Assembly (NCBI RefSeq): GCF_003432115.1
Contig: NZ_QWDC01000002.1
Span: 930,001 to 994,000 of the forward strand
Length of the DNA: 64,000 bases
Reading direction: 5' to 3'
Origin: Mucilaginibacter conchicola
GTDB lineage: Bacteria; Bacteroidota; Bacteroidia; Sphingobacteriales; Sphingobacteriaceae
Below the pieces are notes generated by a model. It was not told where the DNA came from and did no database searches. It saw only the letters and a program-made list of their open reading frames with translations. Within the stretch, counting starts at the first letter, position 1. Each line of letters opens with the position of its first letter. A program made the position numbers and the translations under genes. Below are positions 32,514 to 41,247 of the stretch, in pieces.

Positions 32514-33965
32514 ATGGGATGCGGAAGTTGCTCATCCGGCGGATGTACGCCGGCAGGCTGCAAAAGTAATGGCTCATGCCTTACTAATGGTTGCGCCAAA
32601 CTTGATGTACACGATTGGCTGTCGCACATGGACATGCCAACTAACTATAAGCCATTTTCGATCATCGAAGTAAGATTTAAAGGATCGAGAAAGGAATTTT
32701 TTCATAACAACGATAATATCTACCTGGAGAACGGCGACCTGGTTGCCGTAGAGACCACTACAGGTGGGTATGATATCGGCCACGTTTCGATAACCGGCGA
32801 ACTGGTGCGTATGCAAATGCACAAACGCCATGTTAAAGAAGCTGATGTTGTTAAAAAGATCTATCGCCGTGCTACGCCTGCCGATGTAGATAAGTGGAAA
32901 GCTGCCAAAGATCTGGAGTGGGAAACCATGCACAAATCGCGCACGCTGGCGCTTAACCTCAACTTATCAATGAAGATAAGTGATGTGGATTACCAGGGCG
33001 ATAAAACCAAAGCCACCTTTTATTATACGGCCGAAGGCCGCGTTGATTTCAGGGAACTGATCAAGAAAATGGCCGAGGCTTTCCGCATCCGTATCGAGAT
33101 GCGCCAGATAGGTATGCGCCAGGAAGCAAGCCGTTTGGGCGGTATTGGCTCATGCGGTCGCGAGCTTTGCTGCAGTACCTGGTTAACCGATTTTAAAACG
33201 GTTTCTACCGCTGCCGCACGTTACCAAAATCTATCTTTAAATACCCTTAAGCTTGCGGGCCAGTGTGGCAAATTAAAATGCTGCCTCAACTACGAGCTGG
33301 ATACTTATATGGACGCGCTGAAACACATCCCCGATAATGTAAATGTGTTAAAGACCCAAAACGGTGATGCCCGCCTGCAAAAAACCGACATCTTTAAACG
33401 CATGATGTGGTTCAGTTTCCCTGGTGCCGAATCATGGATCCCGCTGCCTATTAAACGTGTTAAAGAGATACAAGCGTTAAATAAAGAGGGCGTACTGGTT
33501 GAAGACCTTGGGCAGGTAGTTGAGGTAGAAACCAAACCGGCAAAAGTGCTTGATTACGAGAACGTTGTTGGCCAGGATAGCCTTACCCGTTTGGATGAGC
33601 GCCGCAACAAGAACAAGCAAAAACAGAAAAGCCGCGATAACAACCGCCGTGGCGGCGACCAGCAGGCTAAACGCTCTGAAAATAATAACAATAACCGCCA
33701 GCAAAACCAACCTCGCCCGGAAGGCAAACAGCAGGGTGGCGAAGGGGGTAACCGTCCGCAACAGCAACAAAATAACAGGCCAAACCGCCCGCAGCAGCCG
33801 CAACAAGCTCAGGGAGAACGCGCCGAAGGCGCTCAAAACGCAGGCCCAAAAACGGAAGGCAGCGGCAACAATAACCGCAACCGTAACAGAAGGCACCGTG
33901 GTAACCGCGGTGGTGGCGGTAATCAGGAACGTGGCAACAGTGCACCACCTCAAAATCCGCAGTAA
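32514..33965 (+). CDS. PSP1 domain protein (RicT-like) with N/Q/R-rich tail
   Basis: A cytoplasmic protein of 483 aa. The Cys/Gly-rich start (MGCGSCSSGGCTPAGC) precedes a PSP1-type domain (about 40-290, with GRELCCSTWLTDF and AGQCGKLKCCLNYEL, whose cysteines bind iron-sulfur or zinc in RicT). From about residue 360 the protein is a low-complexity tail rich in Asn, Gln, Arg and Gly with RGG-like motifs (GNRGGGGNQER), a likely RNA-binding disordered region. RicT of Bacillus works with RicA and RicF in RNA processing; neither partner is visible here. It is immediately after holB and 3 bases before gldH, an arrangement usual in Bacteroidetes. Confidence 0.9.
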   Translation: MGCGSCSSGGCTPAGCKSNGSCLTNGCAKLDVHDWLSHMDMPTNYKPFSIIEVRFKGSRKEFFHNNDNIYLENGDLVAVETTTGGYDIGHVSITGELVRMQMHKRHVKEADVVKKIYRRATPADVDKWKAAKDLEWETMHKSRTLALNLNLSMKISDVDYQGDKTKATFYYTAEGRVDFRELIKKMAEAFRIRIEMRQIGMRQEASRLGGIGSCGRELCCSTWLTDFKTVSTAAARYQNLSLNTLKLAGQCGKLKCCLNYELDTYMDALKHIPDNVNVLKTQNGDARLQKTDIFKRMMWFSFPGAESWIPLPIKRVKEIQALNKEGVLVEDLGQVVEVETKPAKVLDYENVVGQDSLTRLDERRNKNKQKQKSRDNNRRGGDQQAKRSENNNNNRQQNQPRPEGKQQGGEGGNRPQQQQNNRPNRPQQPQQAQGERAEGAQNAGPKTEGSGNNNRNRNRRHRGNRGGGGNQERGNSAPPQNPQ

Positions 33966-33968
33966 TAT

Positions 33969-34442
33969 ATGGTAAGGTTAAGAGCTTTATTATTGGGGTT
34001 AATGGTAGCGGCAATTGCCCAGGGTTGTTCAGATCCTACAAGGGTGATGGACGATAATACCGAGATTGCCAACCACAACTGGTCGTACGTTAACAGGGTT
34101 AAGTATGATGTTGATATTGCTGATAACAACATCCCGTATAACCTGTATTTTAATGTGCGGGTAACGGGTAACTACCGCTATTCAAACATGTTTGCACTGG
34201 TAAAAATGACCTCGCCGGGCAAGAAAACACTGGTTACCCGTTACGAGTTTAAGCTGGCCAAACCCGATGGCGAGTGGCTGGGCAGCGGTACCGGTAATAT
34301 GTATAGCTACCAGATCCCTATCCGCAAAGCATACAAATTCCCGACGGCGGGCAAGTGGCATTTTGAGATAGAACAGAACATGCGCGATAACCCTTTGCAT
34401 GAGGTTACTGATGCCGGTTTGAGGGTAGAGAAAGCACAATAG
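33969..34442 (+). CDS. gldH: Gliding motility lipoprotein GldH
   Basis: A lipoprotein of 157 aa. Residues 1-19 form a signal sequence with a lipobox (AQGC). The mature part has the GldH pattern NWSYVNRVKYDVDI, LYFNVRVTGNYRYSNMF and a late GTGNMYSYQIPI. GldH is needed for gliding in Flavobacterium but is present in many non-gliding relatives. It ends the holB-PSP1-gldH transcript. Downstream DNA to 34574 is repeat-like. Confidence 0.9.
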   Translation: MVRLRALLLGLMVAAIAQGCSDPTRVMDDNTEIANHNWSYVNRVKYDVDIADNNIPYNLYFNVRVTGNYRYSNMFALVKMTSPGKKTLVTRYEFKLAKPDGEWLGSGTGNMYSYQIPIRKAYKFPTAGKWHFEIEQNMRDNPLHEVTDAGLRVEKAQ

Positions 34443-34443
34443 G

Positions 34444-34540
34444 CCTCTCCCCAACCCCTCTCCGAGGGAGAGGGGCTATAAAAAAGACTTAGTAAAAAGT
34501 CTCCCCTGTCGGGGGAGATTTAGAGGGGGCTTCACCGCCT
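34444..34540. repeat. CCCCTCTCC / GGGGGAG palindromic intergenic repeat
   Basis: Nested hairpins: CCCCTCTCCGAGGGAGAGGGG, an AT spacer with AAAGACTTAG/TAAAAAGTC, then CTCCCCTGTCGGGGGAG and a final AGAGGGGGC. It belongs to the same dispersed C-run/G-run family as the insert in the TPP riboswitch. It lies between convergent gldH and mqnB. Confidence 0.6.
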
Positions 34541-34574
34541 AAGTGTTCACGCGCATGAACACCCTGAACACTTA

Positions 34575-35237
34575 TCACATTATGCTAAGCGCATCCAACA
34601 ATTTTATGGCTATCTCATTAAGGTTTTTAATAGCCGGGCCTATTTGCCAGGCATCGCGGTTGCGTTTCTCCACGTAATTGGAAACGGATCGTACCTGGAT
34701 GCATGCTACTTTGGCCTCGGAACAGGCGTAGAAGAAGGCCGCTCCTTCCATACTTTCTATCTGGATTTTTAAACGTTGCTGTAATTTTTGGATAGACGCT
34801 TCATTTCCGTGGACAGTGTTCACCGTTACTGCCGAACATTTTTTAAGGCCCAGGTCAACCAGTTCTTCCAACGGTTTAGTTGCGCCGAAGGCGCTTTTCC
34901 CAAAGCCCATTTCTGCTATCGGCAAAAATTTTTCGTCGTCTTCGGCACCCAGTTCGGCAAGGTTATCTTCGGTTATCTCCACAACATCACCCAGGGCAAT
35001 ATTACGGTCGAAACTGCCGGCAATACCCAGGTTTATGGCCAGGTCATATTGGTTTGTGGCCAGTTCGCGGCCAAGGGCATAGGCTGTTGCTACCATACCT
35101 ACGCCGGTTATTAGGAGTCTGAAGTCGTTAGTTCTAAGTCTGGAGTCTGAATCTCCACTTTCGGACTTAAGCCTTCGGACTTCGGACTTAAGACTTTCAA
35201 CTTCAAACTCCGTAGCTGCTACAAACAATACCCGCAT
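34575..35237 (-). CDS. mqnB: Futalosine hydrolase MqnB
   Basis: A nucleosidase of the menaquinone futalosine pathway that releases hypoxanthine from futalosine. From the ATG at 35237 (MRVLFVAATEFEV) it has about 220 aa; the frame extends upstream without support. Motifs of the PNP/MTAN fold are GVGMVATAYALG, NLGIAGSF, ESMEGAAFFYAC and RSVSNYVEKRNRDAW. The segment at about residues 10-42 (SLKSEVRRLKSES...SRLRTNDF) is unlike other MqnB and is encoded by a dispersed repeat. It is divergent from the PTPS gene. Confidence 0.92.
   Translation of the reverse strand: MRVLFVAATEFEVESLKSEVRRLKSESGDSDSRLRTNDFRLLITGVGMVATAYALGRELATNQYDLAINLGIAGSFDRNIALGDVVEITEDNLAELGAEDDEKFLPIAEMGFGKSAFGATKPLEELVDLGLKKCSAVTVNTVHGNEASIQKLQQRLKIQIESMEGAAFFYACSEAKVACIQVRSVSNYVEKRNRDAWQIGPAIKNLNEIAIKLLDALSIM
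35113..35210. repeat. Short-word repeat inside mqnB
   Basis: A string of GGAGTCTGAA, GACTTAAG, CGGACTT and AGTCGTT words in both orientations. The same words form the spacer at 4140-4220. Here it lies inside the mqnB reading frame and is translated without a stop. Confidence 0.7.
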
Positions 35238-35289
35238 AAGCTCTATTTTTTGAAAGCTAAGATAAAACAACTCGCCTGTTTTTGTTTTG

Positions 35290-35297
35290 TATATTTG
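35290..35297 (+). promoter_or_regulatory. Promoter -7 element before the PTPS gene
   Basis: TATATTTG matches the TAnnTTTG consensus 15 bases before the ATG at 35312. No good -33 TTG was found. Confidence 0.5.
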
Positions 35298-35311
35298 CAC
35301 CATTAAAAGTT

Positions 35312-35731
35312 ATGATGATACATATTACGCGCAAGGAACATTTTAACGCGGCACACCGTATGTACCGCGAGGAGTGGAGCGCCGAGAAAAACTTTGAGGT
35401 TTTTGGCAAATGCGCAAACCCTAACTGGCACGGCCATAACTACAACCTTTTTGTAACTGTAAAAGGTGAAGTTACCCATGCTACCGGTTACCTTATTGAC
35501 CTTAAAGATCTGAAACAGATCATTAACGAATACGTGATAGAAAAGCTGGATCATAAGAACATCAATAAAGATGTGGAGTTTATGGCCGGCAAAATGGCTT
35601 CGACAGAATTACTGACAATTGAAATTTTCAACCAGTTAAAAGGCCCTATTGAAGCACACGAAGGCGTATTTTTGCATTCTGTAAGATTATTTGAAACCGA
35701 AAATAATTCTGCCGAGTACTTTGGCGAGTAA
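35312..35731 (+). CDS. queD: 6-pyruvoyl-tetrahydropterin synthase / QueD family protein
   Basis: A small soluble enzyme of about 139 aa that acts on 7,8-dihydroneopterin triphosphate. Zinc ligands are His in AAHRMY and the pair in WHGHNYNL; the catalytic Cys is in FGKCANPNWHGHNY. The DHKNINKDV and HEGVFLHSVRLFETE segments follow. Two ATGs at 35312 and 35315 are possible starts; the frame extends up to 35282 without an ATG. The GKCANPN form resembles eukaryotic-type PTPS more than E. coli QueD. The next gene is folE, which makes its substrate, so the pair forms a pterin or queuosine-precursor module. Confidence 0.85.
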   Translation: MMIHITRKEHFNAAHRMYREEWSAEKNFEVFGKCANPNWHGHNYNLFVTVKGEVTHATGYLIDLKDLKQIINEYVIEKLDHKNINKDVEFMAGKMASTELLTIEIFNQLKGPIEAHEGVFLHSVRLFETENNSAEYFGE

Positions 35732-35741
35732 ACCTTTATAG

Positions 35742-36383
35742 ATGATCGACGACGACGACAACATTCCTGACAGGGACGCGGGCATAAACGGTTACCAAAA
35801 AGTTGACCGTTACAATCCCGAACTGATCCAAAACCTATCGGGCCATTACCACGAAGTTTTAAAACAAATTGGCGAGGACCCAAACCGCGAAGGTTTACTT
35901 AAAACGCCCGAGCGTGTAGCAAAAGCTATGCTTTACCTTACCCATGGCTATGATTCGGATGCTAAAGAGATCCTTAACTCGGCCATGTTTAAGGAAGAGT
36001 ACAGCCAAATGGTGATTGTTAAAGACATTGAAGTATATTCGATGTGTGAGCACCACATGTTGCCATTTTTTGGAAAAGCGCATATTGCCTACATACCGAA
36101 CGGTTATGTAGTTGGCCTAAGCAAAATACCGCGTATAGTTGATGTTTTTGCCCGCAGATTGCAGGTGCAGGAGCGTTTAACCAACGAGATACGCGATTGT
36201 ATACAGGAAACGCTTAACCCTATCGGGGTAGGTGTGGTAATAGAGTGCCGCCACCTTTGCATGAGCATGCGCGGTGTACAAAAGCAAAACTCGGTAACTA
36301 CCACATCGGCATTTACCGGCGAGTTTTTGAAAGAAAAAACCAGGACAGAATTTTTAAACTTGATCTCATCACGATTGAGTTAA
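35742..36383 (+). CDS. folE: GTP cyclohydrolase I
   Basis: Converts GTP to 7,8-dihydroneopterin triphosphate, the entry to folate and queuosine synthesis. It has 213 aa with the full family core: [16 protein letters not shown], the zinc ligands in MCEHHMLPF and [10 protein letters not shown], and [20 protein letters not shown]. An acidic disordered start ([10 protein letters not shown]) is a lineage feature. It lies 10 bases after the PTPS gene and both are probably co-transcribed. Confidence 0.97.
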   Translation: MIDDDDNIPDRDAGINGYQKVDRYNPELIQNLSGHYHEVLKQIGEDPNREGLLKTPERVAKAMLYLTHGYDSDAKEILNSAMFKEEYSQMVIVKDIEVYSMCEHHMLPFFGKAHIAYIPNGYVVGLSKIPRIVDVFARRLQVQERLTNEIRDCIQETLNPIGVGVVIECRHLCMSMRGVQKQNSVTTTSAFTGEFLKEKTRTEFLNLISSRLS

Positions 36384-36491
36384 TAGCCCCCCAACCTCCG
36401 CCAGCTGGCGGAGAAGCAGGAGCTATTTATTTATATATCAATTACTAAACATATACACTTATTCCCCCTTTAGGGGGTTAGGGGGCAACTT
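36384..36491. repeat. CCCCCAACC... GGGGGTTAGGGGG intergenic repeat
   Basis: Starts CCCCCCAACCTCCGCCAGC, with CTGGCGGAG completing an inner hairpin, and ends with CCCCCTTTAGGGGGTTAGG. It joins folE to fabD and belongs to the same C-run/G-run family as 24392-24475. Confidence 0.6.
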
Positions 36492-37379
36492 ATGAAAGCA
36501 TACATCTTCCCTGGGCAGGGTGCCCAGTTTCTGGGAATGGGCAAAGACCTTTACGAACAAAGCGGACAGGCCCGCGAATTATTTGAAAAAGCGAACGAAA
36601 TTTTAGGGTTCCGCATTACTGATGTAATGTTTGAGGGTACCGAAGAAGATCTTAAACAAACCAATGTAACCCAGCCGGCTATATTCCTGCACTCGGTAAT
36701 ATTGGCTAAAGTATTGGGCAGCGATTTCCAGCCGGATATGGTTGCAGGCCACTCTTTAGGTGAGTTCTCTGCTTTGGTAGCATCGGGCGCTTTATCGTTC
36801 GAAGATGGTTTACGCCTGGTAGCTGCACGTGCAAACGCTATGCAAAAAGCGTGTGAGATACAACCGGGTACCATGGCAGCTATTTTAGCTTTGGATGATT
36901 TTACGGTTGAAGATATCTGCCAGCAATTAACTGATGTGGTTGTACCGGCAAATTATAACTGCCCTGGCCAGCTGGTTATATCGGGCACGGTTGCCGGTAT
37001 TGATGCAGCTTGCGAAAAAATGACCGCGGCAGGCGCAAAACGCGCTATGAAACTTAACGTAGGTGGTGCTTTCCATTCACCATTAATGGAAGCTGCACGT
37101 GTTGAGCTGGAGCAAGCTATTGTGAATACAGCATTTAGCAAACCGGTTTGCCCTATCTACCAAAACATTGATGCAAAAGCTTATACCAATGTTGAGCAGA
37201 TAAAACATAATTTGATTGCACAATTGACCGGCCCGGTACGCTGGACGCAAACCGTTGAGCACATGCTTGAAGATGGCGCAACATCATTTACTGAAGTTGG
37301 CCCCGGCAAAGTATTGCAAGGACTTGTTAAAAAGGTAAACCGCGAGGTTGCTACTGCAAGCGCAGCCATCCAGGAATAA
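36492..37379 (+). CDS. fabD: Malonyl-CoA:ACP transacylase
   Basis: Loads malonyl groups on acyl-carrier protein in fatty-acid synthesis. It is 295 aa, the usual length. The GQGAQFLGMG start, the nucleophile Ser in GHSLGE (about residue 90), the Arg in LVAARANAMQ and the His of GGAFHSPLM are present. It stands apart from other fab genes in the window and ends at a strong terminator. Confidence 0.97.
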   Translation: MKAYIFPGQGAQFLGMGKDLYEQSGQARELFEKANEILGFRITDVMFEGTEEDLKQTNVTQPAIFLHSVILAKVLGSDFQPDMVAGHSLGEFSALVASGALSFEDGLRLVAARANAMQKACEIQPGTMAAILALDDFTVEDICQQLTDVVVPANYNCPGQLVISGTVAGIDAACEKMTAAGAKRAMKLNVGGAFHSPLMEAARVELEQAIVNTAFSKPVCPIYQNIDAKAYTNVEQIKHNLIAQLTGPVRWTQTVEHMLEDGATSFTEVGPGKVLQGLVKKVNREVATASAAIQE

Positions 37380-37389
37380 TACATTACAT

Positions 37390-37414
37390 AAAGCCGCCCT
37401 TTTTGGGTGGCTTT
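37390..37414 (+). terminator. Terminator after fabD
   Basis: A 10-bp stem AAAGCCGCCC with a TTTTT loop and a following A/T run, 11 bases after the stop. Confidence 0.85.
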
Positions 37415-37446
37415 ATTTTTATACTACCTATTAGATACAAAAATAA

Positions 37447-40400
37447 TTGTCAACCGCCGGAAAAATACGGGTACTGTTAGCCTTATTGTTTGCCAGTTTA
37501 CTGTTTACAGCACTGGCTATAGAAAGCACGTACACGCCGGCCAACAATTTGGTGCAAACGGCACGCCTGCTCGAAAATAATCTCCATAAAAAAGAAACGC
37601 TTGTTTATAACTTCCTAACCAGTAAGCAAGCTTTTGAGGAGATAAAGAATTTACGTAATACCCCTAAAAAAGGCCTCAATTTTATCCAGGATTATACCAT
37701 GAAACGTGGTATATGGGCACTGGTATACAAAAACGGGAAACTTAATTTTTGGTCGGGTGCTAAGGTTATCCCGCCGAAGGCGGTCCAAAGGATAAAAGAA
37801 GGCTGTTCTTTTATAAAACAACCAAATGGTTATTACGAAGCTATCCGTAAAACCGATGGTGAAACAGTGGTTATATTTTTTATCCCTGTAAGAAACAGCT
37901 ATCCTTTCGGAAACGAATATCTGCGCAACGTTTTTGCAAAAGATCTCACCACCGATCAAAATGTAGAAATTGCCGATTTTACTGATAAAGAAGTATACGC
38001 CGTGCATGATGTTAATGGCGTTTACCTATTCTCTTTAAAACTCACAAAAGGTGTAAATCATCGTTTCTTTAACCTTGTTGTTGGTTTTTGGGTATTGGCA
38101 ATTATCAGCTTATGCATACTTATCCAAAACATTACGCAATATCTTGCTCGTAAGTGGGTGTATGCTTCCTTCTTGTTCCTTGCCGGTTCTTTGATCATCA
38201 TCAGGATAATAAACCTGTTTTTAGGTATACCGGTATTTACCGAACAATTATCATTATTTAGCCCCCAGTTATATGCATCATCACCCGTATTCCGTTCCCT
38301 GGGCGATTTTTGTATCAATATCCTGTGCTTATGCTGGTTCTTTGCATTTGCTTACACCCAGCGCAACCGGTTGGTGAAAAAAAAGCCGGGAAAAATTTTA
38401 AGCTACGTTATCCTGGCAGCCATATTGGGCATACTCATATTTATCTCAAACGAGCTTTTAAGGATATTCTACGGCCTGGTAATTAACTCTAAGATAAGTT
38501 TCGATGTAAATAACATCCTTAATTTATCTGGCTTTAGTTATTTAGGTGTACTGATGCTTTGTTTCAGTTTCCTGATGTTCTTTCTGCTAAGCGAGATATC
38601 GCTTACTATTTGTTTTGAACTTGCTATTCCAACCTCGCAGCAGGCTATTATTTTTATTAGTGCAATTGCTATTGTAACCGCAGTCACCACTTTTTACTGG
38701 GAGTTTAGCATGTACAATATTTTGTGGATGTTTATTATACTGATAAGGGGTTACGCTTATGAGTATGAGAACCGGCGGTTTACCTCGATGACCTTTATAT
38801 GGGTAATACTAATATGTACCATTATATCGGCCATAAAGCTTAACCATTTTGAACAGGTTAGGGAAGAAGGTGTAAGAAAAGTACTGATCCAAAAACTGGA
38901 GATGCCTGATGATGCTATAGCTGATGGCATCTTCAAAAAAATAGAAAAAGACCTAAGTAAAGATTCGTTACTGGTATCGTACTTTAAAAGTACCGACCGA
39001 AGCGATGATTACCTGGAAACCCGCTTAAAGAAAACATATTTTGACCAATACCTTTCTAAATATGATTTTAAGGTACATGGATACGATACCAATGGTTCGC
39101 CTATATCGGTAGAAAAAAACTACTCGCTTGATGTTTTCAAGGATATGGTGGTTTACAGTTCATACAAAGTATCTGATTACTTCTACCGGGAGAACGAATC
39201 GTTCGGTTTCCAAAGCTACTTTGCCATTTTACCGGTATTCGATAATGACAATAACCTGGGTACGGTTGTTATTGAACTAAAGTCTAAACCTCTTTTGATT
39301 CCCGGTTCATTCCCCGATCTGTTGATAGATAAGCAGGTAAAAGGAAATAGCGATGATTTTAAAGGTTATTCTTTTGCTTTTTATGCTGATAACCGCCTGG
39401 TAACGCAAAGCGGTAATTACGTTTACAGCGTACGTAATAATGAGTTTAAAGGAAAACTGCATGATTATACCACGCAAACATCTGAAGGTACCAACAACGC
39501 TTTAGCCAGTAGGTTTACCACATATAACCACCTGCTGTACAAGCAAAGCGAACGTAACCTTATTGTAGTTACACAAGAAAACAATGCGCTTTTATCAAAT
39601 ATAACGGCCATAACTTTTTTCTTTGTTATCCTGCTTTTATTTGGTACGCTGGTAATTTTGGTAAGGTTGTTATGGATAAGAGTAAGGATATTAACGGTTA
39701 ACAATAACCGCATTAAATGGGGCTTTAAAATAAGCCTCGATAAGATCTTATACCGTACGCGTATACAATTCTCTATGATATTTGCCGTAGTAATTACGCT
39801 GATATTGGTGGGTATAATCACTTTTGTATCTATCAGTTCGCAGTTTCAAACACAGCAGGAGAAGCTGATACGATCAAAAATTTTACAAATAGCAACGGCT
39901 TTTGAGGTGGGCCCGCTGGTTGATCGTTTAAATTACGATAATGAACAGGCGAGGGTAGCCTTTGATAATTTGGCCGGCAACTACTCTGCCGACCTTAGCT
40001 TATTTGATTTGAACGGCAAATTATTGTTAACCACGCAACCTAAAATTTATGATTATGGTTTGCTTTGCCGCCAAATGAACGGCAGGGCATTTATTGCTTT
40101 AAATGGTCAGCAAAAATCTGAAGTTTTAAGTGATGAAAAGATAGGTTTACTATCGTATAAAGCTGCTTATACACCCATCCGCAATGTTAGGCACGAAACC
40201 ATTGCTTACCTGCAGTTACCCTACTTTGCCAACCAGGCCGATTATACAGAGCGTATAGGCTCATTGCTTAACATCATGATAAACGTTTATGCCCTGGTAT
40301 TTATAGCCATTGGTTTGTTTGCGGTGATCATAGCAAGGCAAATAACAGCGCCGCTAAACTTTATCCAATACAACTTAAGTAAAACCATTTACGGTAAAAA

Positions 40401-41184
40401 GAACGAGCCTATTAAATGGGACCGCGATGATGAGATAGGGGCACTGATAAAAGAATATAACAACATGATTGCTGCGCTTGAACAAAGCGCTATAAAACTG
40501 GCACAGTCTGAACGTGAGAGCGCCTGGCGTGAAATGGCTAAGCAGGTAGCCCACGAGATCAAAAACCCTCTAACGCCGCTTAAACTTGGCTTACAGTTGC
40601 TTGATAAATCATGGAAGGATAAAGACCCTAAGTTTGACCAGAAATTTGAGCGTTTCAGCAAATCATTTGTTGAGCAGATAGAAAGCCTTTCATCCATTGC
40701 ATCTGAGTTCTCGGCTTTTGCTAAGATGCCTGATACCAGGATAGAGCGGATGAATATTTTTGATATCCTTAACCAGGCGGTAACCATCTTTAAACAAATG
40801 GACAATGTACTGATCACCTATAAATGGCCCGAAACACCATTTAACGTTGATGCCGACCGCGACCAGCTGTTACGTTGTTTTAACAACCTGCTTAAAAACG
40901 CTATAGAGGCTACGCCTGAGGACAGGAAATGTGAGATAGAGATCAATTACCTCATCACGACAAAAAACATCCTTTTAACTATTAAAGATAACGGCAGCGG
41001 CATACCTGAGAATATGCGCGAGAAAATATTTGAGCCAAACTTTACTACCAAAAGTTCCGGTACAGGCCTTGGTTTGGCCTTTGTTAAAAACTCAATAGAA
41101 AATGCCAACGGAAAGGTTTGGTTTGATACCGCTATTGATGCAGGTACTACTTTCTATCTTAGTTTTCCAATAGCAGCCGTTTAA
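37447..41184 (+). CDS. Large multi-sensor NtrY-like histidine kinase, TTG start
   Basis: A membrane sensor kinase of 1245 aa. An in-frame TAA just before 37447 and absence of an upstream ATG make TTG the likely start. Residues 8-25 form the first anchor, then an external domain to about 205, a block of about eight helices (to about 460), a second external domain (about 465-715), a helix, a cytoplasmic link, another helix, a third external domain (about 800-940), a helix and a HAMP-like region (about 965-1020). The kinase core has the phospho-acceptor His1036 in VAHEIKNPL, the N box NNLLKNAIEA, DNGSGIPE and GTGLGLAF. No response regulator is adjacent, so it is an orphan or works with a distant partner. 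Confidence 0.9.
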   Translation: MSTAGKIRVLLALLFASLLFTALAIESTYTPANNLVQTARLLENNLHKKETLVYNFLTSKQAFEEIKNLRNTPKKGLNFIQDYTMKRGIWALVYKNGKLNFWSGAKVIPPKAVQRIKEGCSFIKQPNGYYEAIRKTDGETVVIFFIPVRNSYPFGNEYLRNVFAKDLTTDQNVEIADFTDKEVYAVHDVNGVYLFSLKLTKGVNHRFFNLVVGFWVLAIISLCILIQNITQYLARKWVYASFLFLAGSLIIIRIINLFLGIPVFTEQLSLFSPQLYASSPVFRSLGDFCINILCLCWFFAFAYTQRNRLVKKKPGKILSYVILAAILGILIFISNELLRIFYGLVINSKISFDVNNILNLSGFSYLGVLMLCFSFLMFFLLSEISLTICFELAIPTSQQAIIFISAIAIVTAVTTFYWEFSMYNILWMFIILIRGYAYEYENRRFTSMTFIWVILICTIISAIKLNHFEQVREEGVRKVLIQKLEMPDDAIADGIFKKIEKDLSKDSLLVSYFKSTDRSDDYLETRLKKTYFDQYLSKYDFKVHGYDTNGSPISVEKNYSLDVFKDMVVYSSYKVSDYFYRENESFGFQSYFAILPVFDNDNNLGTVVIELKSKPLLIPGSFPDLLIDKQVKGNSDDFKGYSFAFYADNRLVTQSGNYVYSVRNNEFKGKLHDYTTQTSEGTNNALASRFTTYNHLLYKQSERNLIVVTQENNALLSNITAITFFFVILLLFGTLVILVRLLWIRVRILTVNNNRIKWGFKISLDKILYRTRIQFSMIFAVVITLILVGIITFVSISSQFQTQQEKLIRSKILQIATAFEVGPLVDRLNYDNEQARVAFDNLAGNYSADLSLFDLNGKLLLTTQPKIYDYGLLCRQMNGRAFIALNGQQKSEVLSDEKIGLLSYKAAYTPIRNVRHETIAYLQLPYFANQADYTERIGSLLNIMINVYALVFIAIGLFAVIIARQITAPLNFIQYNLSKTIYGKKNEPIKWDRDDEIGALIKEYNNMIAALEQSAIKLAQSERESAWREMAKQVAHEIKNPLTPLKLGLQLLDKSWKDKDPKFDQKFERFSKSFVEQIESLSSIASEFSAFAKMPDTRIERMNIFDILNQAVTIFKQMDNVLITYKWPETPFNVDADRDQLLRCFNNLLKNAIEATPEDRKCEIEINYLITTKNILLTIKDNGSGIPENMREKIFEPNFTTKSSGTGLGLAFVKNSIENANGKVWFDTAIDAGTTFYLSFPIAAV

Positions 41185-41247
41185 GGCTCTCATTTGCTAT
41201 TATCAGTACCAAGATACCTATCCGTTGGCATTAATGTCTTACAGGGC

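Noticed and set aside
33477-33953. Open frame on the minus strand opposite the PSP1 gene (158 codons)
   Set aside because: It mirrors the Asn/Gln/Arg-rich tail codons and shows no signal, domain or start context.
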